DNA from: Artocarpus heterophyllus
Taxonomy: Eukaryota; Streptophyta; Magnoliopsida; Rosales; Moraceae
DNA: 64,000 nucleotides
Assembly: GCA_025403435.1 (NCBI GenBank)
Contig: CM046340.1
Span: forward strand, 8,408,420 to 8,472,419
Direction of reading: 5' to 3'
Below, in pieces: positions 35,438 through 49,400 of the stretch (the first letter of the stretch is position 1; each line of letters begins with the position of its first letter). The notes under the pieces are model-generated. The model saw nothing but the letters and a program-made list of their open reading frames with translations. It was not told where the DNA came from and did not search any database. A program made the position numbers and the translations under genes.

Positions 35438-36170
35438 TATGGTTATTGTTTTGTTGTCTATCAAATTATTGTTTTATTTTCTTATTTTTTTCAGATCTGG
35501 TAAGATGGTATTAAAAGCGAAATACCATATATTCCGGCCACTAGCGACATCGCTGGCGAAGTTGGTGTCCAACAACATCGTCAGTAAATTTATATATCTA
35601 ATGTAAATATAGTATTTGTACTATAATACAATATTACAAGATTAATAATGTACTTCTTGATTGTTGGCTGTCCGGCAAAGTCGCAGGTGAAATATAGTAT
35701 TTACACTATAATATAGTATTACAAGGCTAATACTGTATTTCATAGTTGCCGGTGGTTTATCGAAGTCGCTGATAAAATATAGTATTTACAGTGTAATACA
35801 GTATTACAAGGTTAATACTGTATTTTTCGATTGTCGGCAGTTTGGTGAAGTCATCGGTAACTTTTTATATTTATGTAGTAATATAGTATTTCCAGTGAAA
35901 TACTATATTTTTAGTGAAATATTGTATTTTTTAACCGTTGGTGGTTCGATAAAGTCATCGATGAATTTTTATATTTACACAATAATTTTAAGTGAAATAT
36001 TGTATTTCTTAGCCGTCGATGGTCCAGCAAAGTAGCAGATGAACTTTTGCATTACACGTTAAATACAATATTTCTTGGTAAGTATTGTATTTCTCAATCG
36101 TCGACAGTCCATCGAAGTTGATAGTAAATTTTTGTATTTACACGGTAAATACAAAATATCAATGCGTTAA
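35438..36170. repeat. Degenerate 80-100-bp minisatellite
   Basis: From about 35540, six or so diverged units of roughly 80-100 bases follow one another, each with a GC-richer core like GGCGAAGTCG followed by AATATAGTATTTACA and AATACAGTATTAC. Unit starts lie near 35545, 35680, 35767, 35850, 35952, 36030 and 36113. No gene. The ATACAGTAT motif is also common in the early part of the large LTR family, so part of this may be an old LTR piece. Confidence 0.6.
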
Positions 36171-37402
36171 TGTAAAAAGATATAGATAGAGTAATGCAAA
36201 CACTATTTATAGTAGTTCGGCAACATACCTATGTCCACTGTCACCGAGCAAAGTCTTTGACTTGGCCTCTTCCACTATCATGACCGTCTTTTTGGCACGA
36301 TCATTCCTTTGTATAATCCGTTGACTTACTCCACCCGAGGCTCACCATAACCTCTTACAATTGTCAATTTTCACAGAGATTGACTAACCAAAATAACCGC
36401 TAATTTTATACGGGGATTGGCAAACCCAAAACAACCCTGAATTTGCTAAGGCTTTGGAAACCTATTTCTTCTCGGTTTACAATGATTGGAAATGTTTAAG
36501 CACTATCTCTTAACTCCTAGAAATGGATGAAATACAATTTAAAACAAACTAGGAGATCATCAAGTACACAACAAGAGTGTTTAACAAGTTTGGCTCAAAT
36601 ATTGATCAAAAGCTTATAGAAAACTTAGAGATTGATACTATGGTGATTTTAGGTGTTCTTTTATACCTAACAAGTTTATTAATGAGGCTATTTATAGGCA
36701 AACACTCGAAACTAGCCGTTTATGACCATTTGAGATGCACTTGCAATGGCTAGAAATATAGTCGTTCAACTGCACAGTCGACCTCAGTATATTGGGTGCG
36801 GTCGACCTCACTATTGGAGAACCAACCCTCCTCGGGTTGGTGCGGCCGACCACATATACCTATGTGTAGCCAACCGTGCCTCTCCAGGTGGTCAGATGCC
36901 TCGATTTTTGGTTTAAGGAAAATAATAAGTTTAAAACAATTTCAAACATCTTAAAACTTTTCTTAAAGTAATTTGAAGTCTTGAAAACAAATGTAATAAT
37001 ATATAAACAATTTTGAATATGATTTCAAGACTTCAAATGTTTTCAACTCATTTTTAAAACCTTTGAAATTAAGTTTAAAATAAATCAAGATTTTGTGCCA
37101 ATTAAATTTATAAATTTCTTGTGCATGCTCTGACATCAAACAAGCTTAGAAATAAAACTTTAAACCTATTCGTCATGCTTGTTGATGCCATTTCTTCAAT
37201 CTTCAAGCTTTTTTGTAGTTCGTCTGTCTTCATTAATTCCTTCCGAATCTTGATAGAATTTTTTTTTTATTATCTTGAGACACTAAAAGAATAACTCTAA
37301 ATGGCTCTACACACTCAAGATAAATTATTAGCATTTAAGCAATTAATTATTTGTTGTCATCAAAACAAAAATAAATATTTCTTTAAAACCTATGAGCTAA
37401 CA
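36171..37402 (-). mobile_element. SIRE/Maximus-like copia solo LTR
   Basis: Read on the minus strand it begins TGTTAGCTCATAGG, soon followed by TTTTGTTTTGATGACAACAA, and ends near a GACATAGGTATGTTGCCGAAC block and TCTTTTTACA. These are features of plant SIRE/Maximus copia LTRs as I know them. The flanks are CGTTA (36165-36169, one base from the end) and CGTTC (37403-37407), a weak target duplication. No internal coding region is present. The left boundary is approximate. Confidence 0.65.
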
Positions 37403-39326
37403 CGTTCTTGACGAGCCTGTTTAAACTTTTAGGGCCCATTTTTGCTAATTCTTTACAAAATGTCACTTATTGATAATGGTGTAAGAAATTGAGGCGTCAA
37501 CTTTCTTTTTATGGTAAAAATCTCTTTTTAGCAAAACTTTTCAATTTTTAACCCAGCTTATGAAAATTTTGACAATTTTACCTTGAAATTGAAAACAATT
37601 ACTTTATATCGTTGGCCTCGATTTTTTGCAAAGATTAAAATTCCCTAAAGTTCCAAATCTAAATTCCTTTTATCTAAAAATGTTTTTCTTTTTAACTTTT
37701 ATTAAAATTTTTGTGATAAAAATTCGTAAAATTCACATCTCATAAACCATAGAAAATTTTGACAAGTTGTCTGTGAATCTAATAGTTTAATCGAGATCAA
37801 CAACTTTTGTATTTTAACTTTTCTGAAATTCCCACTGTACAATAAAGTTTTCTGCTATTTTTCAAATCTGTCGAGTTCAAACAAATCTTTTCAATTTTGT
37901 CCTTTTAAATTTTCACAAAACCTTGTTCATAGAAATTGTACATCTCACTGTTTTGTATAGGTATTTAAATCTTTCTTAGAAAATCAATCATGTTAAAACA
38001 TGTCAAAATTTTGTTTCTTTGAAAATCACCTAAACTTGTAATTTGTATAGTGTTTAGCCCAAATTTGTTTTCAAGCACATAACTCTAATACCTAGCCTTC
38101 CTTCAACATAAACATATAAAGAATACATCACATATACATGCCATATAATCCCTTAAATAGGCTATAGTCCAATTTTAAGGAACTACATACCAACTTGCTT
38201 AAAAAAATAGGAGGTTAAGCTTTTTACTAAAAGATTTGTAAGCTTATGAACCTCCATAAAGCTTGATTTTTGTCAACCTTCCTCGACATAAACCATGGCA
38301 AGAAAACGCATATCAAGTTTTCCTTCAAATCCTAAAGGAAAACCCTAAAAATACTTAGAGAAAGTCTAGGATTTACCTTCGAAATTAGCAATCCTTGAAC
38401 TAGAAAACTTGATTTTGTCTTAGAGCTTGTTTGGAAGATGTCTTTGTGAAGAATTTTCTTTGAGAAAATTTTAGGAGGGGTGAATTAGGGGCTACTTGTT
38501 CGGAGGAGTGAGACATGAAGTGCTTGTTGAGTTCTTGTTGCATAAAGATTAATCAGTAAAAAGAAAGATTTTTTCTATATCATCACTTAAACATCTTGTG
38601 GTAAAATTTTAGCTCTCTTTTTGTAGAGATAACCAATGCAACATGTAGGGGTAAGGTGGTTGATTTTCTTTATTTTGAGTGTCTAAAAGGTGGGTCTCGC
38701 TTACTTTTTACACAATGTAATTCTATACTGTATTGTATTTTTCTTATACTGTCAGTGTAAAACTGAAGAAATATGCACTTAAACAGTCTAAAATATATTT
38801 ACTTACTTTTTAACCTAACTTTTTAATCCCAATACAGTATCCTATATATATGTTTTTTTCACTTAAATAGTATACTTACATTGTTGGTGTAACCTTTTAC
38901 CTCTATGTGCTTTCTATACTGTGTTTGATCGACTGATGTGTTTAGGATACAAAATCCTTCACTAGTTTAACTAACTAATAATTAACCATTTTTATACGAT
39001 TTTGGATTATGGCATGCTTTTCTACTTTAATTAATATTTTTATCATTTATTAATTTATACGATAATATTACAATTAATTGTGATATAAATTTCATTTTGA
39101 GGATATTATTCACAAATTTTTGAGTATTTAAACGCACAAAAATTTGTATATTAACAATATCCTAGATTGCACAAAATTCACCGGCAATATGTATATCAAC
39201 ATTACCTATATATGATTTACACTTTATCATATTTTTTTATAAAAAATATGATTTATCAGTGAAAATTCATTAATTAAATCCAAATAAAATCTAGATTTAA
39301 ATTAATAAATTTTCTTAAGCATTACA
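37403..39326 (-). mobile_element. Truncated reverse copy of large LTR family
   Basis: Its reverse complement begins TGTAATGCTTAAGAAAA at 39326 and matches the start of the element at 55995, including the block near 39070-39125 that is the reverse complement of 56165-56220 (TCAAAAATTTGTRAATAATA). It runs through the blocks known from 4700-5100 and 5590-5990 of the element at 3097, then stops at the SIRE-like LTR. The distal third, with the GAACTTACTGAGC block, is missing. Confidence 0.65.
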
Positions 39327-42300
39327 CTCCCATGACAAAACCCATTTTAGTGAGTGGTGAAGCTAAGTGTTAATTTGTAATTTAGTCCAAAAACTAAGTT
39401 ATTTTGCAAATAATAACCAAAGACAAAATGACACTTGCGTGATGGAAAAAAGGACCACATCCTCTCTTATGGTGGAGCCGGTTTTTACCTCAAAATTGGG
39501 AATAAATTTTTATGATATTTTAGTCCATTATGAGGTGTCTTATTGTGACAAAAGGTTTAGTTGCAAAATATCTCTTTTGTCTCCATCAAGTTTCATGCTA
39601 AATTGAAGAAATAAAGGCATAAGTTCTCTAAAGAAAAAAATTGGTTCCTCTCCTCTCATCTTCTCAAATATTTTCTAAAATTAATACCTCAAATCCAACC
39701 TTGAAAACAAGATTAAGATGTCTAATGCAAGGTTTTACCATTTTGGAGGTAACAACTTAAACTTTTACTGTGGGTTTTTAGTGTTTTTCTTTGAGTTTTT
39801 GGATGGCTTTGGATGGGTTATAGTATGAATATTGTCAATGAGGGATTAGCAAAGCTTAAGGTGTCAAAGAAGAGGATTCAAGAGCTTAAAGAAATCCTTA
39901 GTAAATTCTTAAACCCTAGTCTTGAAAAATATGTTGTTTTCATGAGTTAAAATTATATGGTTTGTAATCTTTTTGGACTATGGCATATACTAAGGAAACT
40001 ATGGCATGATTATTTGATATGTCATAATGATGATGATGATGGAGAAATAGGAACTAGGGTTTTATGCTCAAAATAATAAAGTATGACAAACTTTGTGGTA
40101 AACACTATGTTTAAGCAAACTAAGTATTTGATAAAATGATTTTGAGTCATGCCATGAAAAGAAAATATTATAGCATCTTTTGTTTATATAAGAAGTGCTT
40201 GATTAAATGATTGGAAAGGTTTAAATAAGACTAAACCTTAGAAAATCAAGCTAAGATGAGAAAAGGTGCAAAAAAGAGTGTATTTTAGGCTTGTTTGAAA
40301 AAATTAAATGTTTGAGGCCCTTAAAGGCAAAATTATTCTCTATATTTAACATGTGATTTATTGGAAACGTCAATCTAAACAACTTTCATAAAAATTTTGA
40401 TTGAATTTCGATTGGAACAAGTTGAAAAATGTTGATTTCAATTCTTCATTTTCAATAATGTCATTAAGATGAATGATTTTGACAAAAGTTAAAACACAAA
40501 AATTATAAATCTCATTGAAATGGCTAAAAGTTGTGGATATCGATTTCAAATTATGAATTTTATGATATTTTAAGTACAAAATTTTTAAAAAGGAAAACAT
40601 TATGAAATGTTTTGAATTAGACCAATGAGCTTTTGTAAGTTTTAATCTTGCAAAAGACTGAACGTTTTAGCATAAGATGAGTGTTTTTGATCCTAGTGGC
40701 AAAAATATCAAGATTTTTGTATTTCACGAATGAATGGTAAAACCATGTAGAATAGGAATTTTCATTGTGCATATATGGTTTCCTACATAGTAATACTCAG
40801 CAAGTAATTTATGTTTGAAAGCCAAAATGAATTTGGGAATTTCTTAAGGAAAATATGATAAGGGCAAAAAATCAAGATTTTTATATAGGATCAAAAACCA
40901 TAAAGTTTTAATGAAATTGATTTTTACGAAAAAGAAAACACTATTTGGTTTTTCATAATGTTACAAGTAACAAAGAAACATAAGCTTTCTTTAGAATGGG
41001 TTCCAAAATTTTTCTAAGACCCATTATAGGCAAAATGATCATTTTCTATAAAAGGCCAAAACGAATCCCAAAACTCCCGATTTAGGGAAACACCTTAACT
41101 AAAATTTTTCTATAATCCGTAAGTAACGGGAGGTAAAGTAAAAACGAAAAGTTTTGTAAAGTTACGAGGTTTACGAAAAACTTGTTACGGATAAAATTGT
41201 CATTTTAAAGAAATCATTAAAATAGTCTTAAGTCCTCCAAATTTACGAAACGCCCTGGGACAGAAAATGTTTCATAATACGTCAAGTAATTAGACCGTCA
41301 AATAAGTCATGAAATTTAACTAAGGGACATTTAAATTAAACAAAGGAAAAATAAACCGATAAGAAACGAAGTTAAGAAAAAAGGAATGAAATGTTCACGT
41401 TTAAGTTATGTTATCAATCGAGTAGATTGATAATAAAAAAGGTTAGCTAATATTCAGGTGTCATTTGAACAAAATATATAAGCCGACTAATAAAAGGAAA
41501 AAGGAATGAAACGGGAACACTAAAGCTATGTCTAAGTAAGTTTCAAACTCACCTACAGCATGAAGAAAATAATTTTTAAATGCTTTTGTATGTTTGAAGT
41601 ATGTTTGCATATGTTATGCATAATATTTAAAAGTTCAAGTTATGATTTGTAATATGTTTACATTTGTTATGTTTAACATTTACGTAAATATTAAATTACA
41701 ACATATGGTATGTTTAGCATTTAATATGTTCACTAAAGTTTACAAGAAGGTAAATCAAAGACGATAATTAAAGTGTCATACCAGTCTCCTTGATGAGGTA
41801 CATAAGTTATGTTAATATTATAACCTCTTTGTTCGACAGTCTTAAGTCTTCCACAAGGGAAGCATTATAATTGATGATGTTGGTATGAACACTTATGCCC
41901 TCAAGATAAAGGAAAGACAAGAACGATGATAAGAAGTTTAAGCAAGTTATAAATGATATTAAGAAGCTCATAAATGAGCATAAATGGAATCATGTAGTAT
42001 GATATTACTTGCATTCCTTTTAAATAATGTTTTTATGAATAACGTTTTGTGAAAACATTAAGAAATGTTTTATGAGAAACGTTTTATGAGAAATGTTTTT
42101 AAGAGAAATGTTTTATAATGAAAGTTTTAATGTTTTGTGAGATTCTGTTTGAACTTACTGAGCATAAGCTCATTATAAGTTCCTTCATGCTACAGGTAGT
42201 ATTACAAGAGACTAGTAAGACTAGTAGAAGAGCTTAGTGTTGCAATGGATAGATGTGAAGTTTGGGTATGGATACTATTACGACAGTTTTTCGCTGCTTA

Positions 42301-42575
42301 AAAAAAGTTTCCTGATTTTTTTTTAAAAGAGGTTTAAAAAGTTTTACGAAAGTAAAATGTTTTCTTGATAAGTTTTAGAAAACATTTTGAATGATTTTAA
42401 AGTCAAGTGTTAATTTATATCTCAACTTATGCTGTAACGAAAGTCGCAAAGTTCTAAAGTATATTTAAAAAGAAAAAAATTATCCAGTATTTTTCTTACT
42501 AAGTAAGTAAGATTAAAGTTTTTGAAATGATGTTTAAAAAAGTTAAGTGACAGCCTGAAAAGACGAGGCGTCACA
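39327..42575 (+). mobile_element. 5'-truncated forward copy of large LTR family
   Basis: It matches the elements at 30132 and 3097 from the TTTGTAATTTAGTCC block (39374) to the end GAGGCGTCACA at 42575. It carries CACCTACAGCATGAAG at 41550, the GTCTTAAGTCTTCCACAAG block near 41850, GAACTTACTGAGC near 42152 and CTTCATGCTACAGGTAG at 42183. The proper TG start is missing. It abuts the reverse copy at 37403-39326 head to head; one may be nested in the other. Confidence 0.65.
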
Positions 42576-43422
42576 TTTATACCTTTATATTTTAAATTCA
42601 TGTTAAATTTTTACCTTTTCTTGGTCAACAGTAAATTTGACCACAAAAGACCTAAACACCCTTAAAGAAAAGCTGAAAAATAAATTAAAACCTTTAAGAT
42701 AAAGCTAAAATTTTTAAAATGTTCTCATAAGGTTAAAATCAATTTTAACCTAAAAAATATAAGAATTTAGCATAAATTTAAAATGTGAAGGTATGATAGT
42801 GCTGAAGTTCAAAATATAAGTTATAAATTTTTGACAACTTCAAAATATGGGTATAAAAATGAAAATAACTCTCAGATAAAATAATGGACAAAGTAGTAAT
42901 TGTGTAATTATTATTAAAAATTAAAAAAAAGGATAGTTATAAAAACACAAAAAAAAAAGATGACAATTTTAATAAGCGGCGTTATCGGAACATTCTGTGT
43001 AATTTTCTGAAAAAAAACAGTAATTTTCTCGAAAAGCACAGAAGAAAAAGCTTATTGGACTAAGCCCAATTTTTAGAGAGAGCCCAAGAATGAAAAGAAG
43101 AAGAAGGCGAGGAAAAGAAAGAAAAGAGAGACGATTTTTTTTTTTTGGGTGATTTTAGAGAGAAACGCGTAGGTTTAAGCAGGGTTTTGAGGCGGCTCCC
43201 TTCAACGGCTTGAGTTCACCTTCAAATCTCTCTCTCTTTCTGCCATTTCCATTTTTCTTCTTCGCTTTCGCCGCCATTTAACATCGGAAGTTTGCCCCAA
43301 AAATCTCAGAGATCTCACTAGTTCATCCCCGGAGTAGCTTATCGGCCTCTTCAGTTCCATCTCCACATCCTGTTTCCCCATTCGAATTGATTGCTTAAAC
43401 TACTAACTTCGCTTGCAAAATC
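42576..43422 (+). promoter_or_regulatory. Promoter and 5' UTR of RPOTm
   Basis: AT-rich DNA to about 42960, then the promoter region and a CT-rich 5' UTR. AGCCCA occurs at 43063-43068 and 43081-43086, which on the other strand is TGGGCT, the site II motif bound by TCP factors and common in promoters of plant nuclear genes for mitochondrial proteins. The two copies are 18 bases apart. The role is inferred from the motif only. Confidence 0.5.
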
Positions 43423-46400
43423 ATGTCCAGACTTCTGACGAAGCAATCTTCTTTCAGGAAGTTGAAATTCTCCTTAAACTCTCATCTTCACTCTTCTTCT
43501 TCAAGTTCTGCAGAATTCACAAGAGACGCTAATTTACTCGGTAAAATCTCCCCAGCGACAGCCCGAACCGGTGTGAATTCCTGGTTTGGATTACTCAGTT
43601 TTTGCCGATTCGGTGTAGTATCATATCCTAGAAACATATCTGGAGAATCTGATTATTTAAGTTTGGGCAACAATTTTAGTACTTTAGTTAGTTTCAGAGG
43701 CTACGCGAGTAGTGCCGCCGAGGCCATTGTTTCCGAGGAGGAATCGTTGTCGTCTTCGGGTTCTGACGAAATCCATGAGTTTTTGGAAGAGGAAATGAGC
43801 AGGGAGAACAATAATGTTGTTGAAAACTATTCGAAAGTGCCGAAGAAGATGGTGGCAGGAATGGGAGCGGCGAAGTACCAGAAGCTCCGGAAGCGTCAGG
43901 TACAGATAGAGACGGAGGCGTGGGAAGAGGCAGCGAAGGAGTACAGGGAGCTTATGATGGACATGTGCGAGCGGAAGCTGGCGCCGAATTTACCTTACGT
44001 GAAGTCGTTGCTCCTTGGCTGGTTTGAGCCTTTGAGGGATGCCATTGCTGCCGATCAGGAGATGTGCAGGGAGATGAAGAATAAACCTACTTATGCCCCA
44101 TATTTCGATCACTTGCCGGCCGAAATGATGGCGGTTATCACGATGCACAAGATGATGGGGTTGATGATGACCAATAGTGGATCTGTTGGCCACATCAGGG
44201 TTGTACAAGCCGCGTCCCAGATTGGTGAAGCTCTTGAACATGAGGTGGGTAATCTTACAATTTTTTATTATTTTTTGTATTGGTTGCTAGCTTTTCATAT
44301 GAAAGCCGAATTCTTTAGTATTTTGTAGCAAAATTTTAAGGGAAGTTTGAGTCTTTAAGTTTGCTGTGCTTGGAATTTTGTTTCTAGAATTCACACGTGT
44401 TTGTCAATATATCAATTTGTTAGTTTTAGGAGTAACTTTTTGATGCAGCTCCTAGTCGAAATAATTCTAGATTTTCGTTTGTTGGGACTGTATATTTGGT
44501 CAGTCAAAGAGAATGGATTTGTTGCCCCTCAACTGTTCTATGGTCAAAAAGTCGGTAATTTGTGAAGTTATGATGTTGCCCAGATTCTGAAATGCAGAGG
44601 GGTTTTAGCTGCTAGGTTGTTTAAGATAGGGCAGCTGAAGGTTTGTTGAATTTTACCTTTTTTAGCTTTCATTAGGATGTGTCAATTATGATATAGCAGT
44701 CCTCTGGACATTATCTGAAGTATATACGAGATCTCTTATGTGGACCAGGTTAAGCTACAAAGGTTTTTTGAGAAGACAAAGAGGAAGAAGAAGAAAAGTA
44801 CAAACGATGAGGACGATTCGTATCCTGTAAGTGCTGAAGAAGGGAATTTAAACAGCAAAGAACAAGAGAGATTGAGAAAAAAAGTTACACAACTGATAAA
44901 AAAACAAAAGGTGCAGCAAGTAAGGAAAATAGTGAATCGAGAAAACGATTCAAAACCCTGGGGTCAGGAAGGTCATGTTAAGGTTTGTGATGTTTATAAA
45001 ATTTAGCATTGCAATTCGTCTTGTTGCTCTTATCGTCGTTGTTACTTTATCTTGGTTATTGTACCACACAGGTCGGAAGCCGTTTGATTCAGTTGCTGAT
45101 GGAAACAGCCTATGTACAACCTCCAATTGATTGCTTAGATGATAGTCCGCCTGATTTACGCCCTGCATTTGTACACAATCTGAAAACTATCGTTAAAGAT
45201 ACACAGTAAGAAAGATTGCATAACTGATTTAATTCTCTCTTTCTCTCTCCCTCCAATTTTGCTATATATGTGTGTCTTTTTCCTTCAATAGGAAGACCAG
45301 CAGGAGATATGGTGTTATTGAGTGTGACCCACTTGTTCGAAGAGGCTTGGAGAAAACTGTAAGTAGAGCCCAAATTTCAGGGTAACTTGTACTTAGTGTT
45401 TCTTATTTGGTTTTCTCTTGTTTGTGTCTTTTTTATTTTTTATTTTTGTTACTGTTTTGTCACTTGAGGTTGAATTTTCTTTAAAAATGTGTTCATCAAT
45501 GGGGAATTAGGAACTAATAATTCAATTTTTGTTTTGTCTACACAGGCTAGGCACATGGTCATCCCCTATATGCCTATGCTAGTGCCTCCTAATAACTGGA
45601 CGGGGTATGGTTCTTTATTCAGGCTTCTTCAAAATTACCAAATATCAACCAAGTTATCAGCTTAGATCACTGATTGTAGAGTGAATTGTTGGCAGGTATG
45701 ACAAAGGAGCCTATTTATTTTTACCGTCATATTTTATGCGGAGTCATGGCGCAAAACAACAGCGCGAAGCAGTAAAAAGAACCCCTACAAAGCAACTGGA
45801 ACCTGTTTTTCAGGTCGTAAAGCCTTTTTTGAATTTGTTACTTTAGTTCCTTTTAGTGTTTGTTGCTCGTGATTGCTGTTTGGTCTCTGGTCATTGTTTC
45901 TCTGCAAAAATCTTCATAGGTTGATCTTCCTTTGTTGCCATATACTACAAGGTCTCTTGTTTTGGTTTTTAATCGATATGCTAATCTATGGTTTCTGTGT
46001 GTTAGGCCTTGGATACACTTGGAAATACCAAGTGGAGGGTGAACAAAAGGGTTCTTAGTGTGATAGACAGGATATGGTCTGGTGGAGGCTCTGTTGCTGG
46101 CTTGGTTAGCCGTGAAGATGTGAGTTGCATTTTATTCTCTATTTGATGCTTACATATATTTAAACACGAGAGACATCCCTTGTACACTCGTAAATTTCTA
46201 CAAATGTATTCACATGTGCACAAATATATTGTGAACAAAAGAAACTTATTTTATTTGGTATACACATTTCCTTTATGCCTTCAACAAAGATGCCTGTATA
46301 ATTCAGACGCAGAGTGTTTTTTTTTTTTTGGGTTAAAATCTCTTTTTGAATAGGTTCCTCTGCCAGAAGAACCAGACACAGAAGATGAATCAGAGATTCG

Positions 46401-49400
46401 TAAATGGAAGTGGAAACTTAAAGCTGCCAAAAAGGAGAATAGCGAGAGACATTCACAACGCTGTGATATTGAACTTAAACTTTCTGTAATGAGCTTCTCT
46501 CCCTCCAGCTAGCCCCAGTCCCCACATTTTGTTTTCTGCATTTACTAGGTCTCCTTGGAATCTTTGCTAAAGATTACATGTTTACAACTTTAATTTGGAT
46601 CAGGTTGCACGAAAGATGAAGGATGAGGAAGGCTTCTATTATCCCCACAACGTTGATTTTCGAGGTCGTGCTTATCCAATGCACCCTTATTTGAACCATC
46701 TGGGTTCCGATGTGTGCCGAGGGATCTTGGAGTTTGCTGAGGGACGCCCTTTGGGAAAGTCAGGTTTACGCTGGTTGAAGATACATTTGGCAAATGTATA
46801 TGGTGGTGGTGTGGATAAATTATCTTATGATGGTCGTGTAGCATTTACTGAGAACCACCTTGATGATATATTGGATTCAGCGAATAGGCCCCTTGAAGGT
46901 CACCGGTGGTGGCTGGAGGCAGAGGACCCCTTTCAGTGCCTGGCAACATGTATTAATCTCGTAGAAGCATTGAGAAGCCCCTTTCCTGAGACTAACCTCT
47001 CACATATGCCTGTCCACCAGGTTTTTCCCCATCATTGCTTTACTTTGTCGTTGAAATCTATACGGGGTGCGCAATGGCCTAAATCCATAAATATTCTGAC
47101 ATGATGCTTACATAAAGAGAAGCAAAATTTAAAATTTATTTGTGAAAACATGAATAGTTCCCCCAACAACAAGGGAAAGTGAATAGTTTATGCTTAGATT
47201 GGAGTTCATGGTATCGATTAAGTTGGGCAGAGAAGATAATTCAGCAAGCATGGAATCATAAACTCATATTTGAACTTATTGATCTGTTTCTTTTGGTTTT
47301 GTGTATGCTCAGGTCTTTCCATGTATTTGTTTTTGTTTTTTTTTTTCTTTCTTTTTTTGCTCTGATTCCGTGTATTTGTAATTAATCATTATTGCTTTTC
47401 ATTCCATAGCCATTCCCCCAACAACGAGGGAAAGTAAATAGTTTATGCTCAGACTGGAGTTCATGATACCTATTAAGTTGGGCAGAGAAGATGACTCAGC
47501 AAGCATGGAATCATAAATTCATATTTGAATTCATTTCTGTTTCTTTTGGTTTTGCTTAAGCTTAGGTCTTTACGTGTATTTTTTTTTGGGCTCTGATTCC
47601 ATTTATTTATAATTAATCATTATTGTTCTTCATTCCATAGCCACGTTATTTAATTCACTATTAGAGAAGTTGAAAGGTGACCGGAATAACTTATATCTTG
47701 ATACTACGTTATTTATACCTTTGAGATAGAAAGTTAGCTGAAAAGTAAACTCTCTCTCTCTTTCTTTTTTTTTTTCCCTTCAATCTGCAAGGATGGTTCG
47801 TGCAATGGCTTACAACACTATGCTGCCCTTGGGAGGGACAAGGTACTTGTTATATGATGAGTAGTAACAGTATTGCACTATATTGAAATCGTGAAATGAA
47901 AATGGTTCTTGTTAATTGCAACTTATAGGAAATTACATATTTTCTGAGGTTTGTCTTCAACATATTGCAAGAAACATATTTGCAGTCAACTAAAGCTTAC
48001 AACAGATTGACTTTTTTTTTTTACTATGTAAATTTCTTTGTTCGTTAGTTAAACTGTTACTTCATTCTGATTTTCCAGTTGGGAGCAGCTGCAGTAAATC
48101 TTGTTGCAGGAGAGAAACCTGCTGATGTTTACTCAGGAATTGCTGCCAGGTATAAATTTCTTTTTTATCAGATTTAGAATCTTATGTGCACTTGAGCACA
48201 TTCAACTTTCTCCCGGCCTTGTTATTATAGTACAAGTATACTGTCTTACTACAGTCATTATAAAAATTTTATGCACCTTCATCAAGATATTTGTAAAAAC
48301 TAGTATTCTAGCAGGAAGAGTTTGTTCAAAAGCAAACTTTCTTATATTTGTCTAATTGATAATGTTGTTGCTTTGTAGAGTTCTTGATATTATGCGCAAA
48401 GATGCAAAAGACGATCCTGCAACCAATCCAAACACTCTGCATGCTAGGAATTTAATCAATCAGGTTTATGTTATATCTCATGCTCTTAACAATAGCAATG
48501 ATGTTGTGCTTAAAATAATGGAAATACAAGTACATATAACCTGATGAAAATTTGTGGCTTTCTTTTTCGGCCAATTGGTGCTAGCCCAATTGGTAAGGGT
48601 ATGGTGGCTTCAAGTTCAAAGCCTGAGAACAGTTAGCATTGTATCAGGGAAAAAACAAGAGAATTTTTTCCCTCTGTCTTAATCATCAAAATTTGTCACA
48701 CATTGTGTGACATGCTTTGCCATGAAAGTATTTTTCGATAGTGTTTAACGGATTGGTATGGTCTCTTATAAATACATAATTTTGAACTAGGTGGATCGTA
48801 AGTTGGTAAAGCAGACCGTAATGACATCTGTATACGGTGTTACCTACATCGGTGCACGAGATCAAATTAAAAGGAGGCTGAAGGAACGTGGTGCTATTGC
48901 TGATGATGGTGAACTCTTCGCTGCTGCTTGCTATGCAGCAAAAGTAAGCAAATAAACTGAATTTTATATGAAGCTAGAGGCATATATCTTTGTCTTTAAG
49001 AGAGTTTTTTTACAATTAAAAGAATAGAATTTGGTATTAAAAAGGTGAGATTGCTATTTGTAAGCCTTGGAAACCCCTATTCCTCATTCTTGACTGTATA
49101 AACAGACTACCTTGAAGGCCTTAGAAGAGATGTTTGAAGCTGCAAGAAGTATCATGGGCTGGCTTGGAGAGTGTGCAAAGGTATGACTCATCTATTTCCG
49201 GAACTTTTTACGCCAGAGTCAATTATAGAGGTACTCAATATTAATAGCTTCATAAGCTAACCACGTTTGCATGAAATAGAGTTTTGACGTTGATGGATAA
49301 TGTGGTATATGGGTTAGGTTTCTAGGGTGAATTTATCTGGACTTTAGTTATATCTAATCGTTTTATCCATACATTAGTTTTCTTCAAGTGTGATTGTTCC

